NCBI RefSeq assembly: GCF_031582885.1
Contig: NZ_CP133988.1
Coordinates: 379,501-443,500 of the forward strand
Source of the DNA: Streptococcus parasanguinis
GTDB taxonomy: Bacteria > Bacillota > Bacilli > Lactobacillales > Streptococcaceae
Length of the DNA stretch: 64,000 nucleotides
Reading direction: 5' to 3'
Shown: positions 55,246-64,000 of the stretch, piece by piece
Layout: each line of letters opens with the position of its first letter
Numbering within the stretch: the first letter of the stretch is position 1
The notes under the pieces: model-generated
Told to the model about the DNA's origin: nothing
Databases searched by the model: none
What the model saw: only the letters and a program-made list of their open reading frames with translations
Position numbers and translations under genes: made by a program

Positions 55246-56685
55246 TTAATAGAAAGAAGTATGTTCTTTCAAACTTTCCACATAGCGTTCTTCGTAGTCA
55301 TACAAAGGCGTTGGATATTTTCCATCAAAGTAAGCCACACAAAGACCGCCATTTGGAGCATCTGTATCAATTCCAATAGAATCAATCAAGCCATCGATTG
55401 ACAAATACGTCAAGCTATCTGCACCAATAATATCGCGTGTTTCCTCTACTGTGTGATTGGCAGCAATCAATTCCTTACGTGTTTGAATATCGATCCCGTA
55501 GAAACATGGGTAGGCAAGGGCTGGGCTACCGATTGCTACGTGGACCTCTGTAGCTCCTGCTTCTTTCAATAACTTCACAATCCGACGTGATGTGGTCCCA
55601 CGTACGATAGAATCATCAATCATGACAACCCGTTTGCCTTTTACAACACCGGATACGGCAGAAAGCTTCATCCGAACCCCTTGCTCACGTAATTCTTGTG
55701 TCGGTTGAATAAAGGTTCGTTGGGTGTATTGGTTTTTAATCAAGCCCATTTCATTTGGCAGACCGGATTCTTCCGCAAATCCCATGGCTGCACTAAGTGA
55801 AGAGTTCGGTACACCGACCACAATATCTGCTTCATGTTTGAATTCACGTGCCAATTGAGCCCCCATACGTTTACGTGCTGTATGGACATTGACCCCTTGA
55901 ATATTGGAGTCCGGGCGGGCAAAGTAGATATACTCCATTGAGCAAACAGCCAATTGGGTGTCCGTTGTATAGTTATCGTAAGTGATGCCGTTATCATCGA
56001 TGATCACAACTTCACCTGGATTTACATCGCGGATCCACTCTGCTCCAACCACTTCAAAGGCACAGGTTTCAGAGGAGACCACAATAGCGCCATTGGCCAT
56101 TTTCCCAATTGAAAGAGGACGGAAACCATTTGGATCCAAGGCTGCAATCAGCTTATCTTCCAGCATGAGAAGGTAAGCAAATCCACCTTTCACCGTATTC
56201 AAGGCTTCTTTCACCTTACCCATGAAGGATGGGTTGTGGCTCCGACGAATCAAGTGGGCCAAGATTTCTGAATCAGAAGTTGAGCTAAAGATCGCTCCGT
56301 TATTTTCCAACTCCCGTTTGAGGGACTTGGCATTGGTCAAATTCCCGTTGTGGGCCAGTCCAAACTGGGTATCATGAAAGCGAAAGAGAAAGGGCTGGAT
56401 GTTATCCACCGAAGCTTCCCCAGCTGTCGCATAGCGAACATGGCCAATCGCTCCCGTTCCTGTTAACTTATCCAAATTAGCAGGATTTCGAAATACTTCT
56501 GAGAGAAGACCCGTATCACGATACCGTTTTAGTTGACCCGCATCATTCGAAAGGATCCCCGCCCCTTCTTGACCACGGTGTTGAAGACTGTGTAATCCGA
56601 AATAAGTCAGTTTTGCAGCATCTGGGTGTCCCCAGATCCCAAAAATACCACATTCTTCATTAAGAGATTTAACTTCGTATGTCAT
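55246..56685 (-). CDS. purF: Amidophosphoribosyltransferase
   Basis: First committed step of purine synthesis: PRPP plus glutamine to PRA, 479 residues. An 11-residue propeptide precedes the nucleophile Cys12 ([10 protein letters not shown]) that becomes the N-terminus. The Ntn glutaminase domain spans about 12-240. The PRPP-binding loop [18 protein letters not shown] (about 350-367) is in the C-terminal half. Four cysteines typical of the Fe-S B. subtilis type are not obvious. The ATG has AAAAGG upstream, just after purL. Confidence 0.97.
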   Translation of the reverse strand: MTYEVKSLNEECGIFGIWGHPDAAKLTYFGLHSLQHRGQEGAGILSNDAGQLKRYRDTGLLSEVFRNPANLDKLTGTGAIGHVRYATAGEASVDNIQPFLFRFHDTQFGLAHNGNLTNAKSLKRELENNGAIFSSTSDSEILAHLIRRSHNPSFMGKVKEALNTVKGGFAYLLMLEDKLIAALDPNGFRPLSIGKMANGAIVVSSETCAFEVVGAEWIRDVNPGEVVIIDDNGITYDNYTTDTQLAVCSMEYIYFARPDSNIQGVNVHTARKRMGAQLAREFKHEADIVVGVPNSSLSAAMGFAEESGLPNEMGLIKNQYTQRTFIQPTQELREQGVRMKLSAVSGVVKGKRVVMIDDSIVRGTTSRRIVKLLKEAGATEVHVAIGSPALAYPCFYGIDIQTRKELIAANHTVEETRDIIGADSLTYLSIDGLIDSIGIDTDAPNGGLCVAYFDGKYPTPLYDYEERYVESLKEHTSFY

Positions 56686-56697
56686 TTTGTATACCTT

Positions 56698-59600
56698 TTA
56701 TTTTCCAGTAAAGTATTTAACCGCTGATGCAAAGAGATGTTGATCTTTATTTCCTGGAATATTTTGGAAGAGACCGTTTTCGAAACGTTCTGAGTGACCC
56801 ATCTTCCCAATAATTTGACCATTCTTACTTGTGATACCTTCAATCGCATTGACAGATCCATTAGGATTGTATTTTGAATCCATGCTTGGCTTCCCTTCGA
56901 AGTCAACATATTGGGTAAAGATTTGACCATTATCACGAAGCTCTGCGAATTCCTCAGCTGTCACGACAAATTTACCTTCACCGTGTGATACTGGGATGGC
57001 ATGAATGTCACCAACTTTCACGCCGGCAAGCCATGGTGAGTTCGTGTTGGCAATCCGTGTTTCCACCATCTTAGCCACGTGTTGGTTGGCATCATTGTAG
57101 AAGAGAGTTGGACTCGTGCTACTTGCATCTTCAAAGTTACCGTATGGAAGAAGACCTGATTTGACAAGGGCTTGGAATCCGTTACAGATACCGATGATCA
57201 AACCACCACGTTCGATGAAGTGATCAATGGCTGCACGTACTTTTTCATTGAGCAAGATGTTCACGATGAATTTAGCGGATCCATCTGGTTCATCCGCTGC
57301 TGAGAAGCCACCTGCAAAGAAGATAATGTTAGCTTTTTCGATATTGTCAACCATAGTGTCAACAGACTTGACAATAGCTTCTTCATTCAGTGTGACAAAT
57401 GGTACCAGGTTAACTTTTGCACCTTCTTTTTCAAAGGCCTTAGCTGAATCGTACTCAGAGTTAGTACCTGGGAATACTGGGATATAAACCACTGGTGTAT
57501 CAACTGTTTCTTTAGCTTTGATCACAGCATCTGATGCCACAGCTGGTACTTCTTCCAACTCAGTTACCTGTGCAAATTCCGTTGGGTAAACTTCTTCCAA
57601 TTTACCTTGGAAAGCACTGTCAAGTTTGTGTCCATCAAGCGTTACACCATTGACAGTAAGTGTAAAGTTAGCTACTGTTTGTCCGATCTTAGCAACACCT
57701 GTAATTTCTTCAGGCGATGCGAAGACGAATCCACCTAATTGGGCTGTCAAGCTAGTGTCAAGGTCATCTAATTCAACGTTTGCTCCGATATGGTTCCCAA
57801 ATGTTGCAAGGGCAAGAGCTTCAACCACACCACCATATTTAACAGCTGATGCAGCTGTCACTTTGTGGTTAGCTTGGATGGCTTCAAATTGAGCAAAGTT
57901 AGACTTGATAAGATCGAAGTCAATTTCTTGTGCCAAAGCTTGACCAGGAATGTAGTAAATATTTTCACCAGCAGCTTTAAATTCTGGAGAAAGAACCTTA
58001 CGGCTATCTGCAGTTGTGACCCCAAAAGCAACCAAGGTTGGTGGTACTGTCAATTCTTCAAAGGTACCAGACATCGAGTCTTTCCCACCGATAGATGGCA
58101 AACCAAGTTGAATCTGAGCTTCAATGGATCCAAGAAGAGCTGAGACTGGTTGACCAAAACGCTCTGCTTGTTTATCCATACGCTCGAAGTATTCCTGATA
58201 AGAGAAACGAGCCTTAGACCAGTTTGCACCAGCAGCAACCAAACGAGCTGTGGCTTCGATGACCGCATAAGCCGCACCATGATATGGAGACCATTCTGCT
58301 ACATAAGGGTTGAATCCTTGCGCCATAACAGATGCAGTTGTTGTCACGCCATGTTGGACTGGCAATTTCTGTACAGAAGCTTCCGTTGGTGTGATTTGGT
58401 AGCGACCACCAAGTGGGTGATTAACTGTTGAACGACCAACTGAGCTATCAAAGATGGTTTGCAACCCTTTTTGACTGGCATGGTTAAGATCAGCCAAGAC
58501 TTCAAGAGTATCAGCTTCAAGGGTTTCAGCAGATGTTTGACGTTCTTCTGGCAGCTTGACATCCTTGTCAACCACCTTAGCATCTACGACTACACGCACA
58601 CCGTTTGTATCAAGGAAACGACGTTCCAAATCAACGATTGTTTCACCATTCCAGTGCATGACAAGATTTGGTTTTTCTGTTACTGTTGCAACGACAACAG
58701 CATCAATATTTTCTTTGTTACATTCAGCAACGAAGGCATCTACATCTTCTGGACGAACCACTACGGCCATACGTTCTTGAGATTCAGAGATAGCAATTTC
58801 TGTACCGTTCAAGCCTTGGTATTTCAATGGCACTTTGTCTAGATCAATTTCAAGACCATCTGCCAATTCACCGATAGCCACACAGACACCACCAGCACCA
58901 AAGTCATTTGATTTCTTGATTAGACGTGTCACATCCCCATTACGGAAAAGACGTTGAATCTTACGTTCTTCGATGGCATTCCCTTTTTGAACCTCAGCAC
59001 CAGCTGTTTCAACAGATTCAACCGTTTGAACTTTAGAAGAACCTGTCGCACCACCAACACCGTCACGTCCAGTCTTACCACCGAGCAAGATAATCACGTC
59101 ACCTGCTTCAGGTTTTTCACGGACCACATTTTCCTTAGGAGCCGCACCGACAACTGCACCTAGCTCCATACGCTTTGCAACGAAACCTGGGTGGAAGTAT
59201 TCACGAACATAAGTTGTTGCAAGACCAATTTGGTTACCGTATGAAGAATAACCGTGAGCCGCTGTTTTAGAAATCACTTGTTGTGGCAATTTACCAGGAC
59301 GAGTTTCAGCAATCGGAGCTGTAATATCACCAGCACCTGAGATACGCATGGCTTGGTAAACGTAGGAACGACCTGACAATGGGTCACGAATGGCACCACC
59401 GATACAAGTAGCTGCTCCACCAAATGGTTCGATCTCCGTTGGGTGGTTGTGCGTTTCGTTCTTGAACATGAGAAGCCATGGTTCTTTGACACCATTGACA
59501 TCCACTTCAATTTCAACAGAGCAGGCATTGATTTCATCAGACACTTCCATGTCATCCAAACGACCATTAGCACGCTCATAACGGCCAAAAATAGTCGCCA

Positions 59601-60423
59601 TATCCATCAAGGTTTGAGGTTTTTCTGTACGTCCCAACTCATCACGCATGGCAATATACTTGTCATAAGTCGCTTGCAATTGTTTTTCAAATTTAGAAGC
59701 TGAGAAGTCGATGTTTTTCAACTCAGTTTCGAAAGTTGTGTGACGGCAGTGGTCAGACCAATAAGTATCCAACACCTTCAACTCAGTCTCAGTTGGTACA
59801 CGTCCAATAGATTTGAAGTAATCTTGGATGAAGAGAAGGTCATCCACTTCCATGGCCAATCCTTGCTCAGTCTTATACTTAGCAAAATCTTCTGCCGTAT
59901 AAGTTTCAAAGAAATCTAAGCTTGGAATGGTCTTGTCAGACTCAGAGAAATCCTGTTTAGCTATACCAACAGTGATATCTTTGAAACGAGAATCCACTGG
60001 GTTCAAAAGGTAGTTTTTGACAGCTTCCAACTCATTCGCATCAATATCCTTGTTAACCAAGTAAAGTTGTGCTGTGTTCACTGTTACATCATTTGAACTA
60101 CCAAGCAAAAGCAAAGCTTCTTGTGAAGATGCCGCACGTTGGTCAAATTGACCCGGCAAGCTTTCGATCGCAAAGAAAGCATATTTCTCAAGATCAGCCT
60201 GAACCGCAGCTTCGTCCAAAACAGTATCAGTCACTTGCTCAGAGAAGATATGTTTTTCCGCACGCGCAAACAAATCCTCTGCCAAGTTAAAGACATCGTA
60301 AACCTGAACAATACGAAGATCATTCAAGGTTTTCAACTGAAGATTATGCTGCAATTCTTTTACTAAAGAGTCCGATTTCACACGAAAATCAGCTTTTTTC
60401 TCAACGAAAATACGTTTATCCAT
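56698..60423 (-). CDS. purL: Phosphoribosylformylglycinamidine synthase, large single-chain form
   Basis: Converts FGAR to FGAM using glutamine and ATP. The protein has 1241 residues, so it is the long form with the glutaminase fused, not the PurS/Q/L complex. The FGAM synthase core has SDHCRHTTFET near 228 and NHPTEIEPFGGAATCIGG. The C-terminal class I glutaminase (about 970-1241) has the nucleophile cysteine in GICNGFQALV and the histidine in SHGEGKFVV. The ATG at 60423 (AAAGGA upstream) is the real start rather than an in-frame TTG eight codons earlier. Confidence 0.97.
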   Translation of the reverse strand: MDKRIFVEKKADFRVKSDSLVKELQHNLQLKTLNDLRIVQVYDVFNLAEDLFARAEKHIFSEQVTDTVLDEAAVQADLEKYAFFAIESLPGQFDQRAASSQEALLLLGSSNDVTVNTAQLYLVNKDIDANELEAVKNYLLNPVDSRFKDITVGIAKQDFSESDKTIPSLDFFETYTAEDFAKYKTEQGLAMEVDDLLFIQDYFKSIGRVPTETELKVLDTYWSDHCRHTTFETELKNIDFSASKFEKQLQATYDKYIAMRDELGRTEKPQTLMDMATIFGRYERANGRLDDMEVSDEINACSVEIEVDVNGVKEPWLLMFKNETHNHPTEIEPFGGAATCIGGAIRDPLSGRSYVYQAMRISGAGDITAPIAETRPGKLPQQVISKTAAHGYSSYGNQIGLATTYVREYFHPGFVAKRMELGAVVGAAPKENVVREKPEAGDVIILLGGKTGRDGVGGATGSSKVQTVESVETAGAEVQKGNAIEERKIQRLFRNGDVTRLIKKSNDFGAGGVCVAIGELADGLEIDLDKVPLKYQGLNGTEIAISESQERMAVVVRPEDVDAFVAECNKENIDAVVVATVTEKPNLVMHWNGETIVDLERRFLDTNGVRVVVDAKVVDKDVKLPEERQTSAETLEADTLEVLADLNHASQKGLQTIFDSSVGRSTVNHPLGGRYQITPTEASVQKLPVQHGVTTTASVMAQGFNPYVAEWSPYHGAAYAVIEATARLVAAGANWSKARFSYQEYFERMDKQAERFGQPVSALLGSIEAQIQLGLPSIGGKDSMSGTFEELTVPPTLVAFGVTTADSRKVLSPEFKAAGENIYYIPGQALAQEIDFDLIKSNFAQFEAIQANHKVTAASAVKYGGVVEALALATFGNHIGANVELDDLDTSLTAQLGGFVFASPEEITGVAKIGQTVANFTLTVNGVTLDGHKLDSAFQGKLEEVYPTEFAQVTELEEVPAVASDAVIKAKETVDTPVVYIPVFPGTNSEYDSAKAFEKEGAKVNLVPFVTLNEEAIVKSVDTMVDNIEKANIIFFAGGFSAADEPDGSAKFIVNILLNEKVRAAIDHFIERGGLIIGICNGFQALVKSGLLPYGNFEDASSTSPTLFYNDANQHVAKMVETRIANTNSPWLAGVKVGDIHAIPVSHGEGKFVVTAEEFAELRDNGQIFTQYVDFEGKPSMDSKYNPNGSVNAIEGITSKNGQIIGKMGHSERFENGLFQNIPGNKDQHLFASAVKYFTGK

Positions 60424-60460
60424 TTTATTTCCTTTATTTCTATTCAAACATGTTATCGAA

Positions 60461-60560
60461 GACGAAGGTTTTCTATTTCAAAAAGATCACTTCAAACCTT
60501 GCAATTTTTCCAATACAACTTCATAAACATCTGTCAAGCTACCAAGACTACGACGGAGTG
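60461..60560 (-). pseudogene. Divergent second copy of the purC 3' end
   Basis: On the minus strand this encodes [22 protein letters not shown] and a stop, 20 of 22 residues identical to the real PurC C-terminus, but the DNA differs at about 19 of 71 positions, mostly synonymous. The following 30 noncoding bases (GAAAACCTTCGTC) are nearly identical to those after purC. The 5' part of the gene is missing. A GAAAAGGTC / GACCTTTTC hairpin separates it from purC. Confidence 0.88.
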
Positions 60561-60631
60561 AAAAGGTCTAGTAGACCTTTTCAGCCTGAGTCCTTTTACT
60601 TGAAAGACGAAGGTTTTCCGTTTCAAAAAGA

Positions 60632-61339
60632 TTACTTCAAGCCCTGTAATTTCTCCAACACAACCTGATATACATCCGTTAAACTGCCCAAATCTCTACG
60701 GAAAACATCCTTGTCCATATGGTGCCCTTCAGCATCCCAAAGGCGGCAGTTATCTGGAGAGAATTCATCTGCCAAGATAATCTTGCCATCCTTATCAAAA
60801 CCAAATTCCAATTTGAAGTCAATCAAGCGAAGACCAATTTGTGCAAACCAATCTTTCAGTAATTCATTGATGCGACGTGTTTCTTCCTTGATATAAGCAA
60901 TTTGTTCATCATTGGCAATATCCAAAAACTTCACATGCTCATCATTGATGAATGGATCGTCCAACTCATCGTTCTTGTAGTAAAATTCAACGATTGGAGT
61001 TTTCAAGTCCAAACCTTCTTCCACGCCAAAACGTTTAGAGAAAGAACCCGCAGTCACATTACGAAGAACCACCTCCAAAGGAATAATTTTTACTTTCTTG
61101 TTGAGTTGTTCGGTATCAGATATACGTTTTATAAAGTGCGTCGCAACACCCGCAGCATTCAATTTTTCAAAAATAAGAGACGAAATCTGATTATTTAGCA
61201 CACCTTTTCCTTTAATCGTCTCCTTACGAGCACCATTAAGCATAGTGGCTTGGTCTTTATAGACCGACTTAATCACATGTTCGTCCTCAGTAGTGTAGAT
61301 ATCCTTAGCTTTTCCAGTATAAATCAGTTGATTGGTCAT
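60632..61339 (-). CDS. purC: SAICAR synthase
   Basis: Joins CAIR and aspartate with ATP to SAICAR, 235 residues. [19 protein letters not shown] at the N-terminus, [23 protein letters not shown] (about 77-99) and [31 protein letters not shown] (about 173-203) are canonical. It is first in the pur operon, with a promoter and PurBox upstream. Downstream a second, diverged copy of its last 23 codons precedes purL. Confidence 0.97.
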   Translation of the reverse strand: MTNQLIYTGKAKDIYTTEDEHVIKSVYKDQATMLNGARKETIKGKGVLNNQISSLIFEKLNAAGVATHFIKRISDTEQLNKKVKIIPLEVVLRNVTAGSFSKRFGVEEGLDLKTPIVEFYYKNDELDDPFINDEHVKFLDIANDEQIAYIKEETRRINELLKDWFAQIGLRLIDFKLEFGFDKDGKIILADEFSPDNCRLWDAEGHHMDKDVFRRDLGSLTDVYQVVLEKLQGLK

Positions 61340-61372
61340 GACTTTGTTCGCCTTTCGTATTTTATCACCTTC

Positions 61373-61401
61373 ATTCTATCACATACAAAGTGTATTTTCA
61401 A
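61373..61401 (-). promoter_or_regulatory. purC (pur operon) promoter
   Basis: -35 TTGAAA (61396-61401), 17 bp, extended -10 TGATAGAAT (hexamer 61373-61378) on the minus strand, 34 nt before the purC ATG. Confidence 0.85.
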
Positions 61402-61404
61402 TAA

Positions 61405-61417
61405 AATTCCGTACAAT
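61405..61417. promoter_or_regulatory. PurBox (PurR site) at purC
   Basis: AATTCCGTACAAT matches the streptococcal/lactococcal PurBox AWWWCCGAACWWT at 12 of 13 positions and sits 3 bp upstream of the -35. A second weaker box, GAATCCGAATAAA, lies at 61425-61437. Confidence 0.7.
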
Positions 61418-61452
61418 ATAAGCAGAATCCGAATAAAAAGGACAGAAAAAAA

Positions 61453-61480
61453 GATCATCCAGAATAATATCTGAACGATC
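61453..61480 (-). terminator. Terminator after acpP
   Basis: Minus strand GATCGTTCAGA / TCTGGATGATC with one mismatch and a G-T pair, followed by seven T residues. It separates the plsX-acpP transcript from the purC promoter. Confidence 0.75.
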
Positions 61481-61489
61481 CCTTTTTCA

Positions 61490-61738
61490 TTAGTGACCAG
61501 CAGTTCGTTTTTCGATATAGTAGACAACATCCCCTACTGTGTTAAATTCATCAATAGCCTTGTCCGGAATCTCAATTTGGTATTCATCCTCAAGATTGAT
61601 AATAAATTCCATCAATTCAACAGAATCCGCCTGTAAATCCTTACGTAAGTCAGATTCCAAAGATACTTGAAAATCTGGTCCCTTGCGGTCTTTGAGAAAT
61701 TCCTCAATAGTAGCTAAAATTTCGTTTTGTTTACTCAT
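61490..61738 (-). CDS. acpP: Acyl carrier protein
   Basis: An 82-residue acidic carrier protein. The phosphopantetheine attachment serine is Ser39 in QADSVELMEF, with the usual helix-rich context. This is the second-ACP type found beside plsX and recO in streptococci, distinct from the ACP in the fab cluster. The ATG follows a GGAAGGG-like site and sits 3 nt after plsX. Confidence 0.93.
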   Translation of the reverse strand: MSKQNEILATIEEFLKDRKGPDFQVSLESDLRKDLQADSVELMEFIINLEDEYQIEIPDKAIDEFNTVGDVVYYIEKRTAGH

Positions 61739-61741
61739 ACA

Positions 61742-62737
61742 TTACCCTTCCTTCGATAATTCCTTCACTGATTTTCCAACAACATCTGTCTCTAACATAG
61801 TCCGAATCTGACGAATCGTGCTATAGACAGCTTTGGCATCACTCGAACCATGCGTTTTAACAACAGGTGCTTGAAGACCAAACAAGACCGCTCCTCCAAC
61901 ATCTGAGAAATCCAAGGTTTGCTTCAATGATTTCAAACGGTCCTTGAGCAGAAAAGCTCCCAATTTCGCCTTCCAGTTTCCAGTGGCAATCGCTTGTTTC
62001 AATTGCTTCAAGATCCCAAAAGCCGTTCCTTCCATCGTTTTCAAGACAGCGTTTCCCGTGAAACCATCCGCCACAACGACATCAGCAACACCATCCATCA
62101 AGTCACGCGCTTCCACGTTCCCAACAAAATGAATCGACTCATCCTCAGATAACAGTTGGTAGGTTTCCTTGCGCAAAGGATCTCCCTTACTAGCTTCTGT
62201 CCCATTATTCAATAGACCCACGCGTGGTTTTTGAATTCCACGAACATTTTCAGCATAATAGGACCCCATCACAGCATACTGATGCAAGTGCTCTGGTGTA
62301 TTTTCTGCATTGGCACCTAAGTCCAGCATGTCATACCCGCGACCATCAACCGTCGGAAGTGTGGACATCAATCCAGGGCGTTCCACCCCTTTGATACGGC
62401 CAACGATAAAGAAGCCTGCTGCCAATAAAGCACCTGTATTTCCTGCAGATAGCATGGCATCCACCTCACCAGCCTTCACATCCTTGGCAGCTAAGACCAT
62501 CGAAGCCTGTTTTTTCCGACGAATGGCCCGCGTTGGCTCATCATCTGAATCGATTTTTTCTTCCGTATGCACAATCGATACACGTTCTGTTGCGGTTAAA
62601 TAGTCTTTGATTTTTGCCTCATCGCCATATAAGACAATCTCAATATCATCAAAATCACGAATGGCTTGATTCACACCTTCTACCAAGGCTTGAGGTGCAT
62701 TATCGCCCCCCATTGCATCTACTGCAATTTTTTTCAT
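61742..62737 (-). CDS. plsX: Phosphate acyltransferase PlsX
   Basis: Peripheral membrane enzyme that makes acyl-phosphate from acyl-ACP for phospholipid synthesis, 331 residues. [20 protein letters not shown] at the N-terminus and [13 protein letters not shown] (about 96-108) are typical, as are [12 protein letters not shown] and [12 protein letters not shown]. It overlaps recO by 4 nt (ATGA). Confidence 0.96.
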   Translation of the reverse strand: MKKIAVDAMGGDNAPQALVEGVNQAIRDFDDIEIVLYGDEAKIKDYLTATERVSIVHTEEKIDSDDEPTRAIRRKKQASMVLAAKDVKAGEVDAMLSAGNTGALLAAGFFIVGRIKGVERPGLMSTLPTVDGRGYDMLDLGANAENTPEHLHQYAVMGSYYAENVRGIQKPRVGLLNNGTEASKGDPLRKETYQLLSEDESIHFVGNVEARDLMDGVADVVVADGFTGNAVLKTMEGTAFGILKQLKQAIATGNWKAKLGAFLLKDRLKSLKQTLDFSDVGGAVLFGLQAPVVKTHGSSDAKAVYSTIRQIRTMLETDVVGKSVKELSKEG

Positions 62738-63513
62738 GTTTCACCTCCAGATGAATCTTTCATAATCGCTCCCCAATCACTCAAGGAATCGATAAACTTT
62801 TTAGCTTTTAAATGGATCCCTACATACTCCTCATACAACTGATCAATTGCCTGACGCAGAGCTGTTTTCATCTCCGCTTGTAGAGAAATCGTCTCTAACT
62901 CACTGAATCGCACTGCTTGAAACTGATCCAATAAATAGAGAACATTCGGATGCCAGTGGGCACGTCTCTCATCCCGATCATAATGATCCGGACAAAGGAC
63001 CCCACTATACCGGAAGGAATAGTCAAAAGGAAGACCAACCCGATGGCAGAAACAGCATTCATGCAGGTTCAAGACAACCCCAAACCGTGATAGAAGCTGA
63101 ATCTCAAAAATATTGGTTAAAACCTCATAATCCAGTCCCTCTTCCATCAAAGACAAGGTCTTTTCCAAAAAAGCAAACAGGGCCGGATCCACCTGATTAT
63201 CCTGAATACTTGCATCCGCAAGCGCCAGAACATAGGTCGCATAAGAAAGGGCAAAAAGATCTGCATTGATTTTCTTATAAACCTGCACATCTTGAAAATC
63301 ATCAATATAACTCAACCCATCATCATTGATTTTCAGCAACATATCCGCTGTTACCAATGGTTGTAACATGGGATTCAATCGTGATTTTCCCGCATGTTTC
63401 ACAAAAAACATCCGCTTCCCTGACTTCTCCGTGAAGATCTTGACCAATTTATCATCCTCACGAAAATCCCGATTATACAGCACAATGCCCCGGGTCTCAA
63501 TTGACTCCAGCAT
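62734..63513 (-). CDS. recO: DNA repair protein RecO
   Basis: A 259-residue recombination mediator that loads RecA with RecF and RecR. An N-terminal OB fold (about 1-80; [26 protein letters not shown]) is followed by a helical domain with a zinc cluster: ECCFCHRVG near 150 and GVLCPDH near 174. It overlaps the upstream aminotransferase by 17 nt and plsX by 4 nt. Confidence 0.95.
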   Translation of the reverse strand: MLESIETRGIVLYNRDFREDDKLVKIFTEKSGKRMFFVKHAGKSRLNPMLQPLVTADMLLKINDDGLSYIDDFQDVQVYKKINADLFALSYATYVLALADASIQDNQVDPALFAFLEKTLSLMEEGLDYEVLTNIFEIQLLSRFGVVLNLHECCFCHRVGLPFDYSFRYSGVLCPDHYDRDERRAHWHPNVLYLLDQFQAVRFSELETISLQAEMKTALRQAIDQLYEEYVGIHLKAKKFIDSLSDWGAIMKDSSGGET

Positions 63514-64000
63514 GTTCTTCCATATACTCCTTCAAGCGTTTCATTGCTTCCTTGATAACCTCCATGCTGGCTGCATACGACAAACGCACATAGCCTTCAC
63601 CATATTGACCAAAAGCAGCACCAGGAATAAAAGCAACTGCTTTTTCACGCGCAAAATCCTGCAAGAAAGCAAAGGAATCCTGATTATAACCAGTTGGGAT
63701 TTTAGCAAAAATATAAAAGGCACCATCTGGATTAATCATCTCAAACCCAAGCGCGGACATCTGTTCGATAATATAATCCCGACGCTTCACATATTCCTTC
63801 TTCATCGGCTCCGCATCATCTCGACCTTCCGTCAAAGCTTCGATCGCAGCATACTGGTTCATGGTTCCAGCAGCAGTAACCAAATACTGATGACTCTTGA
63901 TGAGTTGGGCCGTCAATGCAGCAGGGGCAAAGATAAAACCAAGCCGCCAGCCTGTCATAGCATGAGACTTAGACAAGCCATTAATAACAATGGTCTGCTC
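63497..64000 (-). CDS. araT: PLP aminotransferase class I/II (AraT-like), 5' end cut by window edge
   Basis: The C-terminal 167 codons of a fold-type I aminotransferase; the frame runs to the window edge ([22 protein letters not shown]), and the PLP-binding lysine lies in [10 protein letters not shown]. The C-terminal small domain has [16 protein letters not shown] and [17 protein letters not shown]. Position upstream of recO matches the aromatic amino acid aminotransferase araT in pneumococcus. The substrate specificity cannot be confirmed from this fragment. Confidence 0.85.
   Translation of the reverse strand, partial: EQTIVINGLSKSHAMTGWRLGFIFAPAALTAQLIKSHQYLVTAAGTMNQYAAIEALTEGRDDAEPMKKEYVKRRDYIIEQMSALGFEMINPDGAFYIFAKIPTGYNQDSFAFLQDFAREKAVAFIPGAAFGQYGEGYVRLSYAASMEVIKEAMKRLKEYMEEHAGVN

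Overview
The window reads as a low-GC Firmicute chromosome, most likely a Streptococcus of the mitis/sanguinis/parasanguinis type. The pointers are a V-type ATPase operon, a pneumococcus-like sialic acid locus, a GntR-bgaC-PTS-agaS-galM cluster beside purB, a purC-L-F-M-N-H-D-E-K-B cluster, AdhE with Rex/CcpA-type operators, and a SigX-type promoter before a CHAP murein hydrolase. Species cannot be fixed by eye. No rRNA, tRNA, CRISPR array or prophage was seen.

Layout: (1) 1-9.2 kb, minus strand: ntp V-ATPase operon (G-I-K-E-C-F-GNAT-A-B-D; D runs off the edge). All Na+ ligand positions of the c-ring are kept, and a GNAT acetyltransferase gene sits inside the operon. (2) 9.4-17.6 kb: sialic acid catabolism. 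An RpiR regulator (plus) faces a minus-strand operon nanE-satA-satB-satC-nanQ-yesL-nanA-nanK, driven by one promoter whose -35 lies inside a cre site. The locus has no transporter ATPase and no sialidase. (3) 17.7-21 kb: accessory patch with a small membrane protein, a ComR-like RRNPP regulator, an alcohol dehydrogenase remnant and an unrecognised three-gene operon. (4) 21-28.5 kb: adhE, an OatA/Adr-like acyltransferase with MORN and phosphatase genes, a frameshifted nucleotidyltransferase gene, and ruvB with an apparently leaderless promoter. (5) 28.7-36.6 kb, plus strand: a tandem array of paralogous lipoproteins of two alternating types (X and Y), including a natural X-Y fusion, a pseudogene and start-region relics. 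It is interrupted by a dead IS1182-type element lodged in a terminator hairpin. (6) 36.7-44.4 kb: galM, agaS, mannose-family PTS and bgaC (minus) under a divergent GntR regulator. (7) 44.7-61.4 kb: purine biosynthesis (minus), interrupted by a plus-strand lytF-like competence gene; a divergent second purC tail lies between purC and purL. (8) 61.5-64 kb: acpP, plsX, recO and a partial aminotransferase.

The genes suggest a host-glycan-using oral or respiratory commensal: sialic acid and beta1,3-galactose are imported and catabolised, redox balance is handled by AdhE, and surface lipoproteins are diversifying by duplication. The most unusual items are the X/Y lipoprotein array, a mosaic multi-hairpin intergenic repeat with compensatory base changes in its stems, and the uncharacterised 19.6-20.8 kb operon.
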